Below are positions 8,448 to 16,065 of a stretch of 64,000 nt of DNA, piece by piece (position 1 is the first letter of the stretch; each line of letters opens with the position of its first letter). The translations under genes and the position numbers were made by a program. The notes beneath the pieces were generated by a model, which saw nothing but the letters and a program-made list of their open reading frames with translations, was not told the DNA's origin and did no database searches. Source of the stretch: Rufibacter roseolus (GTDB lineage Bacteria; Bacteroidota; Bacteroidia; Cytophagales; Hymenobacteraceae); NCBI RefSeq assembly GCF_017916365.1, contig NZ_JAFMSU010000001.1:682001-746000 (forward strand), in the 5' to 3' direction.

Positions 8448-8870
8448 GTGGTTGAGAGAGAGATCATTGAAAGTAATCTGCACCTGACATACCGCAGGGA
8501 TTTGGATATCCTGTTTCTGCGGTGGTATAGGAGCCCCGATTCTGTGCAGTTGCGGCAGGGGTATCTGCAGGCGCTTGATATGGTCAAAGAGGTGAAAACA
8601 GCCTATTACATGTTTGACCTGCGAAGCCGGGGTCAGGTGTCTGCCGATGACGAGGCTTGGTTGCTCCAGAATTTCTTTCCCTCCATGGAAGAAGAGTGTA
8701 ACCATCAAAGCTACTGCGCTAACCTGGTTACTCCCACGCACTTCAATTATATTAAAGAAACGGTTGGGCTTGAGTTCCTGGAACAGTACAGCGACCTAAC
8801 CAAGATGGGTATTTTCCTGTCTGAGCAGGATGCCGTAGCCTGGCTCCTGAAAAGCCGCGCCGATCGATAG
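8448..8870 (+). CDS. Small unknown protein, STAS/SpoIIAA-like in style
   Basis: About 140 residues from the GTG at 8448. The frame is open back to a TTG at 8337, but the upstream part is AT-rich and contains a TATCTTT box near 8386, so a later start is likely. Features seen: HLTYRRDLDILFLRWYR, an alternating strand-like start, then LRQGYLQALDMVKEVKTAYYMFDLRSRG, a helix followed by a strand ending in an Asp-Arg loop, as in STAS-like folds. No catalytic motif or membrane segment. Similar short proteins are frequent in Hymenobacteraceae. Not recognised by function; the fold suggestion is weak. Confidence 0.6.
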   Translation: MVEREIIESNLHLTYRRDLDILFLRWYRSPDSVQLRQGYLQALDMVKEVKTAYYMFDLRSRGQVSADDEAWLLQNFFPSMEEECNHQSYCANLVTPTHFNYIKETVGLEFLEQYSDLTKMGIFLSEQDAVAWLLKSRADR

Positions 8871-8885
8871 TTATCTCTCCTTCCT

Positions 8886-9800
8886 CTATTTAGCCCGGTT
8901 CACGAGCAATACCCCGCCCAGAATAATGGCCATGCCAACGTAGTGCATCAGGTGAATGGTCTCCCCATCGGCTACGCCCCAGATCAAAGCCACAATAGGC
9001 ATGAGGTACGTGGAGGTGCTCGCGAAAAGCGTGTTGGTCATGTGGATGAGCTTGTTGTAGAACACCAACCCAATAGCGGTACTGAATACGGCCAGCAGCG
9101 TGATATAGCCCAAAGCTTCCCAGGCTTGAGGCTGCGTGGCGAGTTTCTCCAGCGCCGGGGTGGTGCAGAGATAAGCAAACGCCAGCGGCCCCACCGTAAG
9201 CAAAGCTAGGCTGGCCATGGTCAAAGGCTTAATACCCGCCAGGCAGTGCTTGATAATGTTCAGGCTCCCGCCGTACAGCACCGTGGCCAGCACCACATAC
9301 AAGCCATAGAAAGAATTGGACGAGGTCTCCTGGGCGCTGCCCGAGAAAATAAGCACCGCCGTCCCGATGATCCCGATCAGAATCCCCAGGACCCGCAGTA
9401 ACGTGATCTTCTGCCGGAAGAAAATAGCTCCTATAATAAGCGTGAACAGCGCCGTCAAAGAGTTTAACACGCCCGCCAGGCCGCTGGCCAGTTTCGTCTC
9501 AGCATAGGCAAAAAGAAAAGCCGGAATCAGGTTGCCTATGAGGCCGCTTAGCAGCAGGAACTTCCACTGGCCGGGTTTAGGTGCTTTCAACCCCTTCAGC
9601 GCGAAAGGCAGTAAGGCCAGCATCGCAATGGTAATCCGGATGGCGCCCAATTCATCAGAGGAAAAAACCTCCAAACCTTTCTTGATCAAAATAAACGAGG
9701 TGCCCCAGATAAGAGCCAATCCGGTCAGGATGATCCACGCCAGCGCGGGGGTAGAAGAGGCAGGTTTGGCAAGGGTGGGAGAAGAGACTTCAGTAGACAC
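8886..9800 (-). CDS. EamA/DMT-family transporter
   Basis: About 304 residues from the GTG at 9800, ten predicted helices in two EamA repeats: ALAWIILTGLALIWGTSFILIKKGL opens the first, and GLYVVLATVLYGGSLNIIKH the second. The conserved TSLTALFT-type segment (SLTALFTLIIGAIFF) and the C-terminal PIVALIWGVADGE are characteristic of the 10-TMS drug/metabolite exporter group. The frame is open for another 87 codons upstream, but that stretch carries an IPE palindrome and other repeats, so the longer form is rejected. Probable inner-membrane exporter of a small metabolite; substrate unknown. Tail-to-tail with the preceding small gene, 15 bases apart. Confidence 0.87.
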   Translation of the reverse strand: MSTEVSSPTLAKPASSTPALAWIILTGLALIWGTSFILIKKGLEVFSSDELGAIRITIAMLALLPFALKGLKAPKPGQWKFLLLSGLIGNLIPAFLFAYAETKLASGLAGVLNSLTALFTLIIGAIFFRQKITLLRVLGILIGIIGTAVLIFSGSAQETSSNSFYGLYVVLATVLYGGSLNIIKHCLAGIKPLTMASLALLTVGPLAFAYLCTTPALEKLATQPQAWEALGYITLLAVFSTAIGLVFYNKLIHMTNTLFASTSTYLMPIVALIWGVADGETIHLMHYVGMAIILGGVLLVNRAK

Positions 9801-9885
9801 GGAAATAGCTTGAAAATGAAGTGCAAAGATAAGGGATGCTTCTAAACTAATGAGAGATTGAGTGAAGGATAGAAGGACTGCATCT

Positions 9886-9922
9886 GTTTTAGCCCTGGTT
9901 TTGGGAAAACAGACTTGAAAAG
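9886..9922. repeat. IPE palindrome
   Basis: GTTTTAGCCCTGGTTTTGG then GAAAACAGACTTGAAAAG; core kept with scattered mismatches. It lies about 85 bases upstream of the EamA start. Confidence 0.6.
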
Positions 9923-10062
9923 GTATTGGCGCAGACGCTCGCAGGACCTCCGGACGCTGCGAGGTCTTCTGAGTAGACGGTATAGCGCTGGCAGCCAGAA
10001 ACTCCCCTCCTGATTCAGGAGGGGTGCCCGCAGGGCGGGGTGGTGAGTAGGCTAAAAGCAAA

Positions 10063-10106
10063 AAGCGTTTCAGCGCCGATTCTCGTAAATCAGCCCTGAA
10101 ACGCTT
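10063..10106. repeat. IPE palindrome, extended stem
   Basis: Outer stem AAGCGTTTCAG pairs with CTGAAACGCTT; inner core is weaker (CGCCGATT / AATCAG). It begins 20 bases after the dusB stop and may serve as its 3' hairpin. Confidence 0.7.
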
Positions 10107-10126
10107 CTTATTATAATCTAAAAGCT

Positions 10127-11125
10127 TTACGCCTCAGCGTACTCCATGGAATTGGCAATCTCGTCCAGGATGGCGTAGATTTCCTGCGGGTCTTCGGTCT
10201 GCACCAGGCGCGTGCGGTAGCCTTTCACGTTAGGCAAGCCTCTGAAGTAGTTGGCGTAATGGCGGCGCATCTCAAAGATGCCCAGGCGCGGGCCTTTCCA
10301 CTCCAGGCTCTTGTCAAAGTGCATTTTGCACATGTCAATGCGCTCCTGGATGGTAGGCGGGGCCAGTAATTCGCCGGTCTCCCGGAAATGCTTGATTTCC
10401 CTGAAAATCCAGGGGTACCCGATGGAGGCGCGGCCAATCATCACGCCATCCACGCCATAGGTGTTTTTGTATTCCACGGCTTTCTCTGGCGTGTCAATGT
10501 CGCCGTTCCCGAAGATGGGGATCTGGATGCGCGGGTTTTCTTTGATCTTGCGGATGAGGGTCCAGTCGGCCTCGCCTTTGTACATCTGCACGCGGGTGCG
10601 GCCGTGCACGGTCAGGGCTTTGATCCCGATGTCCTGCAGTCGCTCGGCTACTTCCTCCACGTTCTTGGTGGAATCGTCCCAGCCCAGGCGGGTCTTTACC
10701 GTCACCGGCAAGCCGAAGGGCTCAACTGCCTGCACGATGGCTGAGGTCATGGCCACCATTTTGGGAATATCGCGCAGCAGGGCCGCGCCGGCGCCTTTGC
10801 AGGCCACGTTTTTCACTGGACAGCCGTAGTTGATATCAATTAAATCCGGGCCTACCTGCGCAGAGATCACCGCCGATTCGCGCATAGAATCAATATCGGA
10901 ACCGAAGATCTGGATTCCAATGGGTTGCTCGTAGTCAAAGATGTCCAGTTTCTGGCGGCTCTTGGCCGCGTCGCGGATAAGGCCCTCTGAGGAGATGAAC
11001 TCCGTATACATTAAGTCGGCGCCATTGGCCTTGCACACTGCCCGGAAGGGTGGATCGCTGACGTCTTCCATAGGCGCCAGCAGCAGCGGGAAGTCCGGTA
11101 GTTCTATCTGACCGATTTTTACCAC
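10127..11125 (-). CDS. dusB: tRNA-dihydrouridine synthase B
   Basis: 332-residue FMN-dependent enzyme that reduces uridine to dihydrouridine in the tRNA D-loop, using NADPH. TIM-barrel N-terminus with LLLAPMEDVSDPPFR, substrate/catalytic segment INYGCPVKNVACKGAGAALL with Cys102 as the proton donor, VTVKTRLGWDD, LTVHGRTRVQMYKG, and the FMN-phosphate stretch IFGNGDI followed by VDGVMIGRASIGYPWIF. The C-terminal helical tRNA-binding domain (FEMRRHYANYFRGLPNVKGYR) is complete. Start is a GTG 56 bases from the divergent CPBP gene. Of the Dus paralogues this is the DusB/Nifr3 type by motif. Confidence 0.93.
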   Translation of the reverse strand: MVKIGQIELPDFPLLLAPMEDVSDPPFRAVCKANGADLMYTEFISSEGLIRDAAKSRQKLDIFDYEQPIGIQIFGSDIDSMRESAVISAQVGPDLIDINYGCPVKNVACKGAGAALLRDIPKMVAMTSAIVQAVEPFGLPVTVKTRLGWDDSTKNVEEVAERLQDIGIKALTVHGRTRVQMYKGEADWTLIRKIKENPRIQIPIFGNGDIDTPEKAVEYKNTYGVDGVMIGRASIGYPWIFREIKHFRETGELLAPPTIQERIDMCKMHFDKSLEWKGPRLGIFEMRRHYANYFRGLPNVKGYRTRLVQTEDPQEIYAILDEIANSMEYAEA

Positions 11126-11181
11126 GTGAATGAGTTTAAATATTTCGCGTAAATTTACCTCATTAAAACCACACCGCCTAT

Positions 11182-12126
11182 ATGAAAGGTTTCATCTCGC
11201 CTACCCTGCATCCGTTAAAGTCACTTTTGTTGTTTATCGTGTTCGTGGTGGCGGGGCTGTTCATCGGGAATTTCCTGGCGGTGGTGCTGGTGAAAATGAT
11301 CTGGGGCTACGGGGTGGTGCAGACCGCCGAGATGCTGGGTAAGCCTTCTGCCTACCCGGAGAGCCGCAGCGCGTTGGTGCTGTTCCAGGGCATGGTGCAC
11401 TTTGTGGGATTCACAGTGGCCTCGCTCGCTTTCCTGCGGGTGAACGCCCATAGGCCCGGCGCTTTCCTTTCGCCTAGGGCGGTGGTGCCGTTTTACCTGC
11501 TTTTGGGCAGCGCCGTGCTGCTGCTGGTGATTCTGCCGGCTTCCTCCTGGGTGGTGCACTGGAACGCAACCGTAGATTTCCCGGCTTTTCTGGAGGGCTT
11601 TGAGCGCTGGGCCAAAGCCAAGGAAGATGCACTGCGGGAACTGACCCTGGAACTGACCAAGATCAACACCATTCCGCAGCTGATTTTGGGCATGGTGGTG
11701 TTTGCAGTGCTGCCCGCCATTGGAGAGGAACTGGCCTTCAGGGGCATTGTGCAGCAGGAATTGCAGCGCTGGTGGCGTAACCCGCACCTGGCCATCTGGG
11801 TGTCTGCCATTGTCTTCGGGATCATTCACCTGCAGTTCTACGGCGTGGTGCCGCGTATTATGCTGGGGCTGATCTTCGGGTATCTGTACTGGTGGTCTGG
11901 GAATATCTGGGTGCCTATCATCGGGCACTTTATGAACAATGGCTTTATGGTGCTCATGATGTTTCTGGCCCAGCGGCAGGCCGTAACCATGAACGTGGAG
12001 TCAACGGAGCCTAATTCCTGGCCATTGTCCTTGATTTCTCTGGGGCTCACCGCCATTCTATTGTACGGTTTGTACACCTCTTTCCGGCGCTTGCCGGCAC
12101 CCCTAGAGGAGGAGCCTCATTTCTAA
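11182..12126 (+). CDS. CPBP-family intramembrane metalloprotease (Abi/CaaX-like)
   Basis: 314 residues, about eight predicted helices. The CPBP (Abi) motifs are intact: motif 1 EELAFRG with paired glutamates and Arg, motif 2 in FGIIHLQFYG, and motif 3 GHFMNNGF. These residues form a membrane-embedded Zn site related to Rce1 CaaX prenyl endopeptidases; in bacteria members serve in protein processing and bacteriocin immunity, but substrates are mostly unknown. The loop AWAKAKEDALRELTLELTKI is amphipathic. Its stop codon overlaps an IPE palindrome and cdsA follows 79 bases later, so the two may be co-transcribed. Confidence 0.87.
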   Translation: MKGFISPTLHPLKSLLLFIVFVVAGLFIGNFLAVVLVKMIWGYGVVQTAEMLGKPSAYPESRSALVLFQGMVHFVGFTVASLAFLRVNAHRPGAFLSPRAVVPFYLLLGSAVLLLVILPASSWVVHWNATVDFPAFLEGFERWAKAKEDALRELTLELTKINTIPQLILGMVVFAVLPAIGEELAFRGIVQQELQRWWRNPHLAIWVSAIVFGIIHLQFYGVVPRIMLGLIFGYLYWWSGNIWVPIIGHFMNNGFMVLMMFLAQRQAVTMNVESTEPNSWPLSLISLGLTAILLYGLYTSFRRLPAPLEEEPHF

Positions 12127-12155
12127 GCCCTTTTCCTGAAATCAGCCTTAAAACA
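12120..12155. repeat. IPE palindrome overlapping a stop codon
   Basis: TTTCTAAGCCCTTTTCC / TGAAATCAGCCTTAAAAC. The TAA stop of the CPBP gene is part of the left arm, the only copy I see reaching into a coding sequence. Confidence 0.55.
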
Positions 12156-12205
12156 GCCCCAGGCCAGCCTTTTGCTGCCTTATGCCGTATTACCAATCCT
12201 TTTAA

Positions 12206-13036
12206 ATGGAAACAGAGAAAAAACAATTGAACAATCTGCAGCTGCGCCTCCTGGCCGGCGTGATTGGCGGGGCAGTCTTTATTGGCGCCATTTACTTTCA
12301 TGAGTGGACGTTCTTCGGGCTGTTCCTGGCGCTCACGGTGCTGGGCCTGCTGGAGTTTTACCGCCTACTTTCTGATAAGGGGTTCCAGCCCAACAGAGTG
12401 ATTGGGACCATTCTGGGTCTTGGGCTGTACGTGCTGGGCTTTCTGGTGGAGCGTGGTGATGTGGCCAGCGATTGGCTTTTTCTTTTGCCCCCGGTGATGC
12501 TGCTGGCGCTGGTAGCCGAGCTGTACCGCAAAAAAGAGCAGCCTTTCACCAATGTGGCCCTCACGTTGGTGGGGGTTTTTTACATTGCCGCTCCGTTTAC
12601 GCTCTTGCACGTACTTGCTTTCCTGCCAGACAGATACAGCTGGCAGATTATCCTGGGCGTCATGTTTCTCATCTGGGCCTCAGACACGGGGGCCTACGCG
12701 GCGGGCAGAACCCTTGGGAAAAATAAATTATTTCCGCGTATTTCGCCCGGCAAAACCTGGGAGGGCTGGGTAGGCGGCGTGCTTTTGTCGCTTGGCGTGG
12801 CATGGATATTGTCGCTTTACTACCAGGACCTGGAACTAGAACATTGGCTGGGCGTGGCCGTGCTGGTGTCTGTCTTCGGGGCGCTGGGTGACCTGGTGGA
12901 GTCTATGCTGAAGAGAAGCCTGAACGTGAAAGACTCCGGCACCCTTATTCCTGGCCACGGCGGCATTCTGGATCGGTTTGACAGCCTAATACTGGTAATT
13001 CCGTTCCTGGTGGCTTTCCTGGAGCTTGTGCGGTAA
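12206..13036 (+). CDS. cdsA: Phosphatidate cytidylyltransferase
   Basis: 276 residues, multi-helix inner-membrane enzyme that makes CDP-diacylglycerol from phosphatidate and CTP, the branch point for all membrane phospholipids. The family signature is at the C-terminus: SDTGAYAAGRTLGKNKLFPRISPGKTWEG and GDLVESMLKRSLNVKDSG...LPGHGGILDRFDSL (here TLIPGHGGILDRFDSL), containing the Mg/CTP-binding Asp residues. Length is normal. It is close to psd, which acts two steps later in phosphatidylethanolamine synthesis, with only gdhA between. Confidence 0.94.
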   Translation: METEKKQLNNLQLRLLAGVIGGAVFIGAIYFHEWTFFGLFLALTVLGLLEFYRLLSDKGFQPNRVIGTILGLGLYVLGFLVERGDVASDWLFLLPPVMLLALVAELYRKKEQPFTNVALTLVGVFYIAAPFTLLHVLAFLPDRYSWQIILGVMFLIWASDTGAYAAGRTLGKNKLFPRISPGKTWEGWVGGVLLSLGVAWILSLYYQDLELEHWLGVAVLVSVFGALGDLVESMLKRSLNVKDSGTLIPGHGGILDRFDSLILVIPFLVAFLELVR

Positions 13037-13088
13037 AATTTCCTTATTTATAAAAGGCGCTTATTTTAGTTTAGTGTTATAAAATTGA

Positions 13089-13096
13089 TAATTTTG
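13089..13096 (+). promoter_or_regulatory. Predicted -7 box of the glutamate dehydrogenase gene (TAATTTTG)
   Basis: TAATTTTG preceded by a T-rich stretch (TTTAG near 13065) at suitable distance; about 40 bases before the ATG. Match to TAnnTTTG by eye. Confidence 0.5.
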
Positions 13097-13135
13097 CCGC
13101 CAATAAATTCCCCTGAATTGCAAAATTTATAATTT

Positions 13136-14431
13136 ATGGCAGCATACAACAGCAAGATGGCTTATAAAGAACCAGCTCCTATAAAAGACAAAGAGAATCC
13201 CTTTGAGTCTATGATGTCCCGCTTCAACATTGCGGCGGAAGTGTTGGGTCTGGATGATGAGACGTATGAAGTTCTGAAATCCCCCACCCGGCAAGTGATT
13301 GTAAACCTTCCCGTGACCATGGACGATGGCAGCGTGCGGGTGTTTGAGGGTTTCAGGGTGGTGCACTCCAATATATTAGGTCCGTCTAAAGGCGGTATCC
13401 GCTATGACAAAGGTGTTTTCCTGGATGAGGTGAAGGCCCTGGCTGCCTGGATGACCTGGAAATGCGCCGTGGTGGATATTCCGTACGGCGGGGCCAAAGG
13501 CGGGATCGTGTGTGACCCTACCACCATGTCTGCTGGTGAGATTGAGCGTTTGACCCGCGCCTACACCGTAGCTTTGATTGACACCTTCGGTCCGGACCAA
13601 GATATTCCGGCCCCGGACATGGGTACCGGTCCGCGCGAGATGGCTTGGCTGATGGACGAATACTCCAAAACCAAAGGCATGACCGTGAACTCGGTGGTGA
13701 CGGGTAAACCGTTGGTACTGGGCGGTTCTTTGGGCCGGGTAGAGGCAACCGGACGCGGGGTGATGGTATCTGCCATGGCCGCGATGGAAGTGCTGGGTAT
13801 GGACCCAACGCAATCAACCGCTGCGGTGCAGGGCTTCGGGAACGTGGGTTCCTGGGCTGCGAAGCTGCTGGCTGAGCGCGGCGTGAAAATCCTGGGCGTG
13901 AGCGACGTGAGCGGTGCCTACTGGAACGAGAACGGCATCAATATAGAGGAAGCCATTGCCTACAAGAACGCGCACAACGGCCGTCTGGAAGGCTACGCCG
14001 GAGCAGAACCCATCAGCAACGATGAACTATTGACCTCAGCCGTGGATCTTTTGGTGCCTGCTGCCGTGGAAGATGTGATCACCGCCCGTAACGCTGACCA
14101 GATCCAGGCCAAACTGATTGTGGAAGGTGCCAACGGACCAACCTCGGCCAACGCCGATAAGATCATCAACGAGAAAGGCATTATGGTAGTGCCGGATATC
14201 CTGGCCAACTCTGGTGGGGTAACGGTGTCTTACTTTGAGTGGGTGCAGAACCGTTTGGGCTACAAATGGAGCCTGGACATGGTGACCGAGCGCTCTGACC
14301 GGATCATGACTGAGGCCTTCAACAAGGTGTACGCCACCTCCCAGAAATACGGGGTACCCATGCGGATTGCCGCCTATATTGTGGCCATTGACAAAGTAGC
14401 GCAGACGTATAAATTCCGCGGAGGCTTCTAA
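13136..14431 (+). CDS. gdhA: Glu/Leu/Phe/Val dehydrogenase (glutamate dehydrogenase)
   Basis: 431 residues. Interconverts glutamate and 2-oxoglutarate plus ammonia, linking nitrogen and carbon metabolism. Substrate-binding domain: GPSKGGIRYDKGV, MTWKCAVVDIPYGGAKGGI with the catalytic Lys in GGAKGG, and the PAPDMGTGPREMAWLMDEY motif with the catalytic Asp. Nucleotide-binding domain begins with VQGFGNVGSWAA, and the acidic residue in GVSDVSG at the end of the second strand favours NAD over NADP (inference). The final GGVTVSYFEWVQNRLGY is typical of hexameric NAD-type enzymes. Own promoter upstream and a strong terminator downstream suggest a single-gene unit. Confidence 0.93.
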   Translation: MAAYNSKMAYKEPAPIKDKENPFESMMSRFNIAAEVLGLDDETYEVLKSPTRQVIVNLPVTMDDGSVRVFEGFRVVHSNILGPSKGGIRYDKGVFLDEVKALAAWMTWKCAVVDIPYGGAKGGIVCDPTTMSAGEIERLTRAYTVALIDTFGPDQDIPAPDMGTGPREMAWLMDEYSKTKGMTVNSVVTGKPLVLGGSLGRVEATGRGVMVSAMAAMEVLGMDPTQSTAAVQGFGNVGSWAAKLLAERGVKILGVSDVSGAYWNENGINIEEAIAYKNAHNGRLEGYAGAEPISNDELLTSAVDLLVPAAVEDVITARNADQIQAKLIVEGANGPTSANADKIINEKGIMVVPDILANSGGVTVSYFEWVQNRLGYKWSLDMVTERSDRIMTEAFNKVYATSQKYGVPMRIAAYIVAIDKVAQTYKFRGGF

Positions 14432-14471
14432 GTAGAAGCTTTCCGGCAACGTCTGGAAGTACATAATCTTG

Positions 14472-14512
14472 CCGCCTCCTGTCTTTTTTCTAGACAGGGG
14501 GCGGTTTTTTTT
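14472..14512 (+). terminator. Rho-independent terminator after gdhA
   Basis: Stem CCGCCTCCTGTC / GACAGGGGGCGG with a short loop, followed by eight T. One of the few textbook terminators in the window and not part of an IPE. Confidence 0.85.
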
Positions 14513-14513
14513 A

Positions 14514-14521
14514 TATTTTTG
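14514..14521 (+). promoter_or_regulatory. Predicted -7 box of psd (TATTTTTG)
   Basis: TATTTTTG starts immediately after the terminator T-run, 24 bases before the psd ATG, giving a leader of about 15-18 bases. Confidence 0.5.
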
Positions 14522-14544
14522 CTTAATCAGCCAAAGAGTATCTA

Positions 14545-15231
14545 ATGAAAATTCATAAAGAAGGACGAAAGATTCTGTTTTTTACCCTGTTAGGGATGTT
14601 GGTCGTGAACATGGCGCTTTACTACTTCAACAGCGAGCACTTAACTTTTAACAGGATCTTCTCTGGCGTTTCCTTTATCGTTTTCCTGCTCATTCTGCAG
14701 TTTTTCCGCAGCCCTTACCGCAACCTGCTCCTGCACGAGGACCTGGTGGTGGCGCCCGCCGATGGCAAAGTGGTGGTGATTGAGAATGTGGAGGAACCTG
14801 AGTATTTCAACGATGTGCGCAAGCAGATCTCCATCTTTATGTCGCCTATCAACGTGCACATCACGCGTAATCCGGTGTCTGGCATCGTGAAATACTTCAA
14901 ATATCACCCTGGGCATTACCTGGTGGCCTGGCACCCAAAGTCCAGCACCAAGAACGAGCGCACCACGGTTGTGGTAGAATCTTTGGCTGGTCCTGAGGTG
15001 TTGTTCCGCCAGATTGCCGGCGCCATGGCCCGCCGCATTGTGTGGTACGTGACCGAGGGCGATGAGGTAAACCAGGGCGAAGAGTTCGGTTTCATCAAGT
15101 TCGGTTCCCGCGTAGATATCTTCGTGCCGGTAGACACCGAGGTGAAAGTAGAACTGGGCCAGAAAACCAAAGGTGGTCAGACCGTCATCGCGCAGCTGAA
15201 AACCAGCGCTTCCGGTTCTTTCTTCGGATAG
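14545..15231 (+). CDS. psd: Phosphatidylserine decarboxylase proenzyme
   Basis: 228 residues, the short Psd type (archaeal-like class). Converts phosphatidylserine to phosphatidylethanolamine at the inner membrane. Two N-terminal hydrophobic helices (about 10-25 and 36-50) anchor it. Catalytic landmarks: APADGKVVVIE, MSPINVHITRNPVSG with the His, YHPGHYL, and the self-cleavage site in IKFGSRVDIFVP, where cleavage between Gly and Ser would create the pyruvoyl group. The motif is FGS in place of the LGST of longer enzymes, as expected for this class. Functionally linked to cdsA upstream. Confidence 0.92.
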   Translation: MKIHKEGRKILFFTLLGMLVVNMALYYFNSEHLTFNRIFSGVSFIVFLLILQFFRSPYRNLLLHEDLVVAPADGKVVVIENVEEPEYFNDVRKQISIFMSPINVHITRNPVSGIVKYFKYHPGHYLVAWHPKSSTKNERTTVVVESLAGPEVLFRQIAGAMARRIVWYVTEGDEVNQGEEFGFIKFGSRVDIFVPVDTEVKVELGQKTKGGQTVIAQLKTSASGSFFG

Positions 15232-15280
15232 TCGGTGTCACGTAGCAGGTATTAAGTAACAAGACTTTTTAATTTCTGAT

Positions 15281-15325
15281 AAAACGAAGAAGCCTCATCT
15301 GGGAAAGATGAGGCTTCTTCGTTTT
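15281..15325. terminator. Bidirectional terminator between psd and the GAF-domain gene
   Basis: Perfect arms of AAAACGAAGAAGCCTCATCT and its complement around a GGGAA loop, with A-run on one side and T-run on the other, so it can end transcription from both convergent genes. An IPE half-copy (about 15330-15358) abuts it. Confidence 0.85.
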
Positions 15326-15391
15326 ACAGGTGTTTCTTAGAAATCGGGCCTGAAATGGCGTACTACCTGATACGCGCTATCTTATAAAACC

Positions 15392-15874
15392 TTAGAACCA
15401 GTTCTCAGCCAGCTTCATCAGTTGCTCTAGGTATTTCTGGTCCACCTCATCGAAGTCATCCAGGCGGTCACTGTCTACGTCCAGCACCATCTTCACTTCG
15501 CCATCTTTGATTACGGGAACCACGATCTCGGACTTGGAAGCGCTGCTGCAGGCGATGTGGCCGGGGAAAGCCTCTACGTCCGGCACCAGGATGGTTTCGC
15601 GGCGGGTATAGCAGGCGCCGCACACGCCTTTGTGGAACGGAATGCGGGTGCACGCCACCGGTCCCTGGAATGGTCCAAGCACCAGTTGGTTTTCTTTCAC
15701 CAGGTAAGCGCCCACCCAGAAAAAGTTGAAAGTCTCTTTCAGAGCCGCCATCACGTTGGAAAGGTTGGCGATCAGGTCAGTTTCCGGGGCTACCAAGGCT
15801 TCGATCTGCGGAAGCAGGGTTTTGTATTTCTCTTCTTTGGAGAGCGTGGTATCAATGAATAAGTCTTCGGCCAT
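15392..15874 (-). CDS. msrC: Free methionine-(R)-sulfoxide reductase (GAF domain)
   Basis: 160 residues, a single GAF fold. The three cysteines of fRMsr enzymes are all present with the exact spacing: Cys75 (VACTRIPF), Cys85 (KGVCGACY) and Cys109 (GHIACSS), that is 10 and 24 residues apart as in the E. coli enzyme. A fourth cysteine, Cys88, is extra. SEIVVPVIKDGEVKMVLDVDS is the usual end. The enzyme reduces free (not protein-bound) methionine-R-sulfoxide in the cytosol, an oxidative-damage repair step. Monocistronic, with a good promoter upstream. Confidence 0.9.
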   Translation of the reverse strand: MAEDLFIDTTLSKEEKYKTLLPQIEALVAPETDLIANLSNVMAALKETFNFFWVGAYLVKENQLVLGPFQGPVACTRIPFHKGVCGACYTRRETILVPDVEAFPGHIACSSASKSEIVVPVIKDGEVKMVLDVDSDRLDDFDEVDQKYLEQLMKLAENWF

Positions 15875-15946
15875 TTGAGTAAAGTGCTAATTGGTAAATG
15901 TGCTGCTGTGCTAATGATTTGTAAAGCACAACGTTTTCTTGAACGG

Positions 15947-15978
15947 CAAAGGTAACCTTAGGGGTTTCCTGACGCAAA
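15947..15978 (-). promoter_or_regulatory. Predicted promoter of the fRMsr gene (TTTG - N20 - TACCTTTG)
   Basis: On the minus strand TTTG (15975-15978) and TACCTTTG (15947-15954) are 20 bases apart, fitting the Bacteroidota -33/-7 pattern. The leader would be about 65 bases. Confidence 0.55.
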
Positions 15979-16021
15979 TGCTGCCGGTATGCTGCGGGAA
16001 AGGGTGCCGGAGGAACTTTCA

Positions 16022-16055
16022 GTTTTGGGCTGTTTTTGGCGAAACAAGACAAAAA
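16022..16055. repeat. IPE palindrome
   Basis: GTTTTGGGCTGTTTTTGG then GAAACAAGACAAAAAG; right arm partly decayed. It lies 11 bases beyond the ribD stop. Confidence 0.55.
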
Positions 16056-16065
16056 GAGGCTGTTG

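Larger units (their letters stand above)
9801..10126. other. Repeat-rich gap between EamA gene and dusB
   Basis: Contains an IPE copy (9886-9922), a GC-rich inverted repeat around 9933-9968 (AGACGCTCGCAGGACC / GACGCTGCGAGGTCT), a CCCCTCCTGATTCAGGAGGGG palindrome at 10004-10024 and a second IPE just beyond the dusB stop. No gene seen. Confidence 0.65.

Noticed and set aside
9801-10061. N-terminal extension of the EamA transporter by 87 codons
   Set aside because: The stretch contains an IPE and other repeats, and family members start at the first membrane helix.
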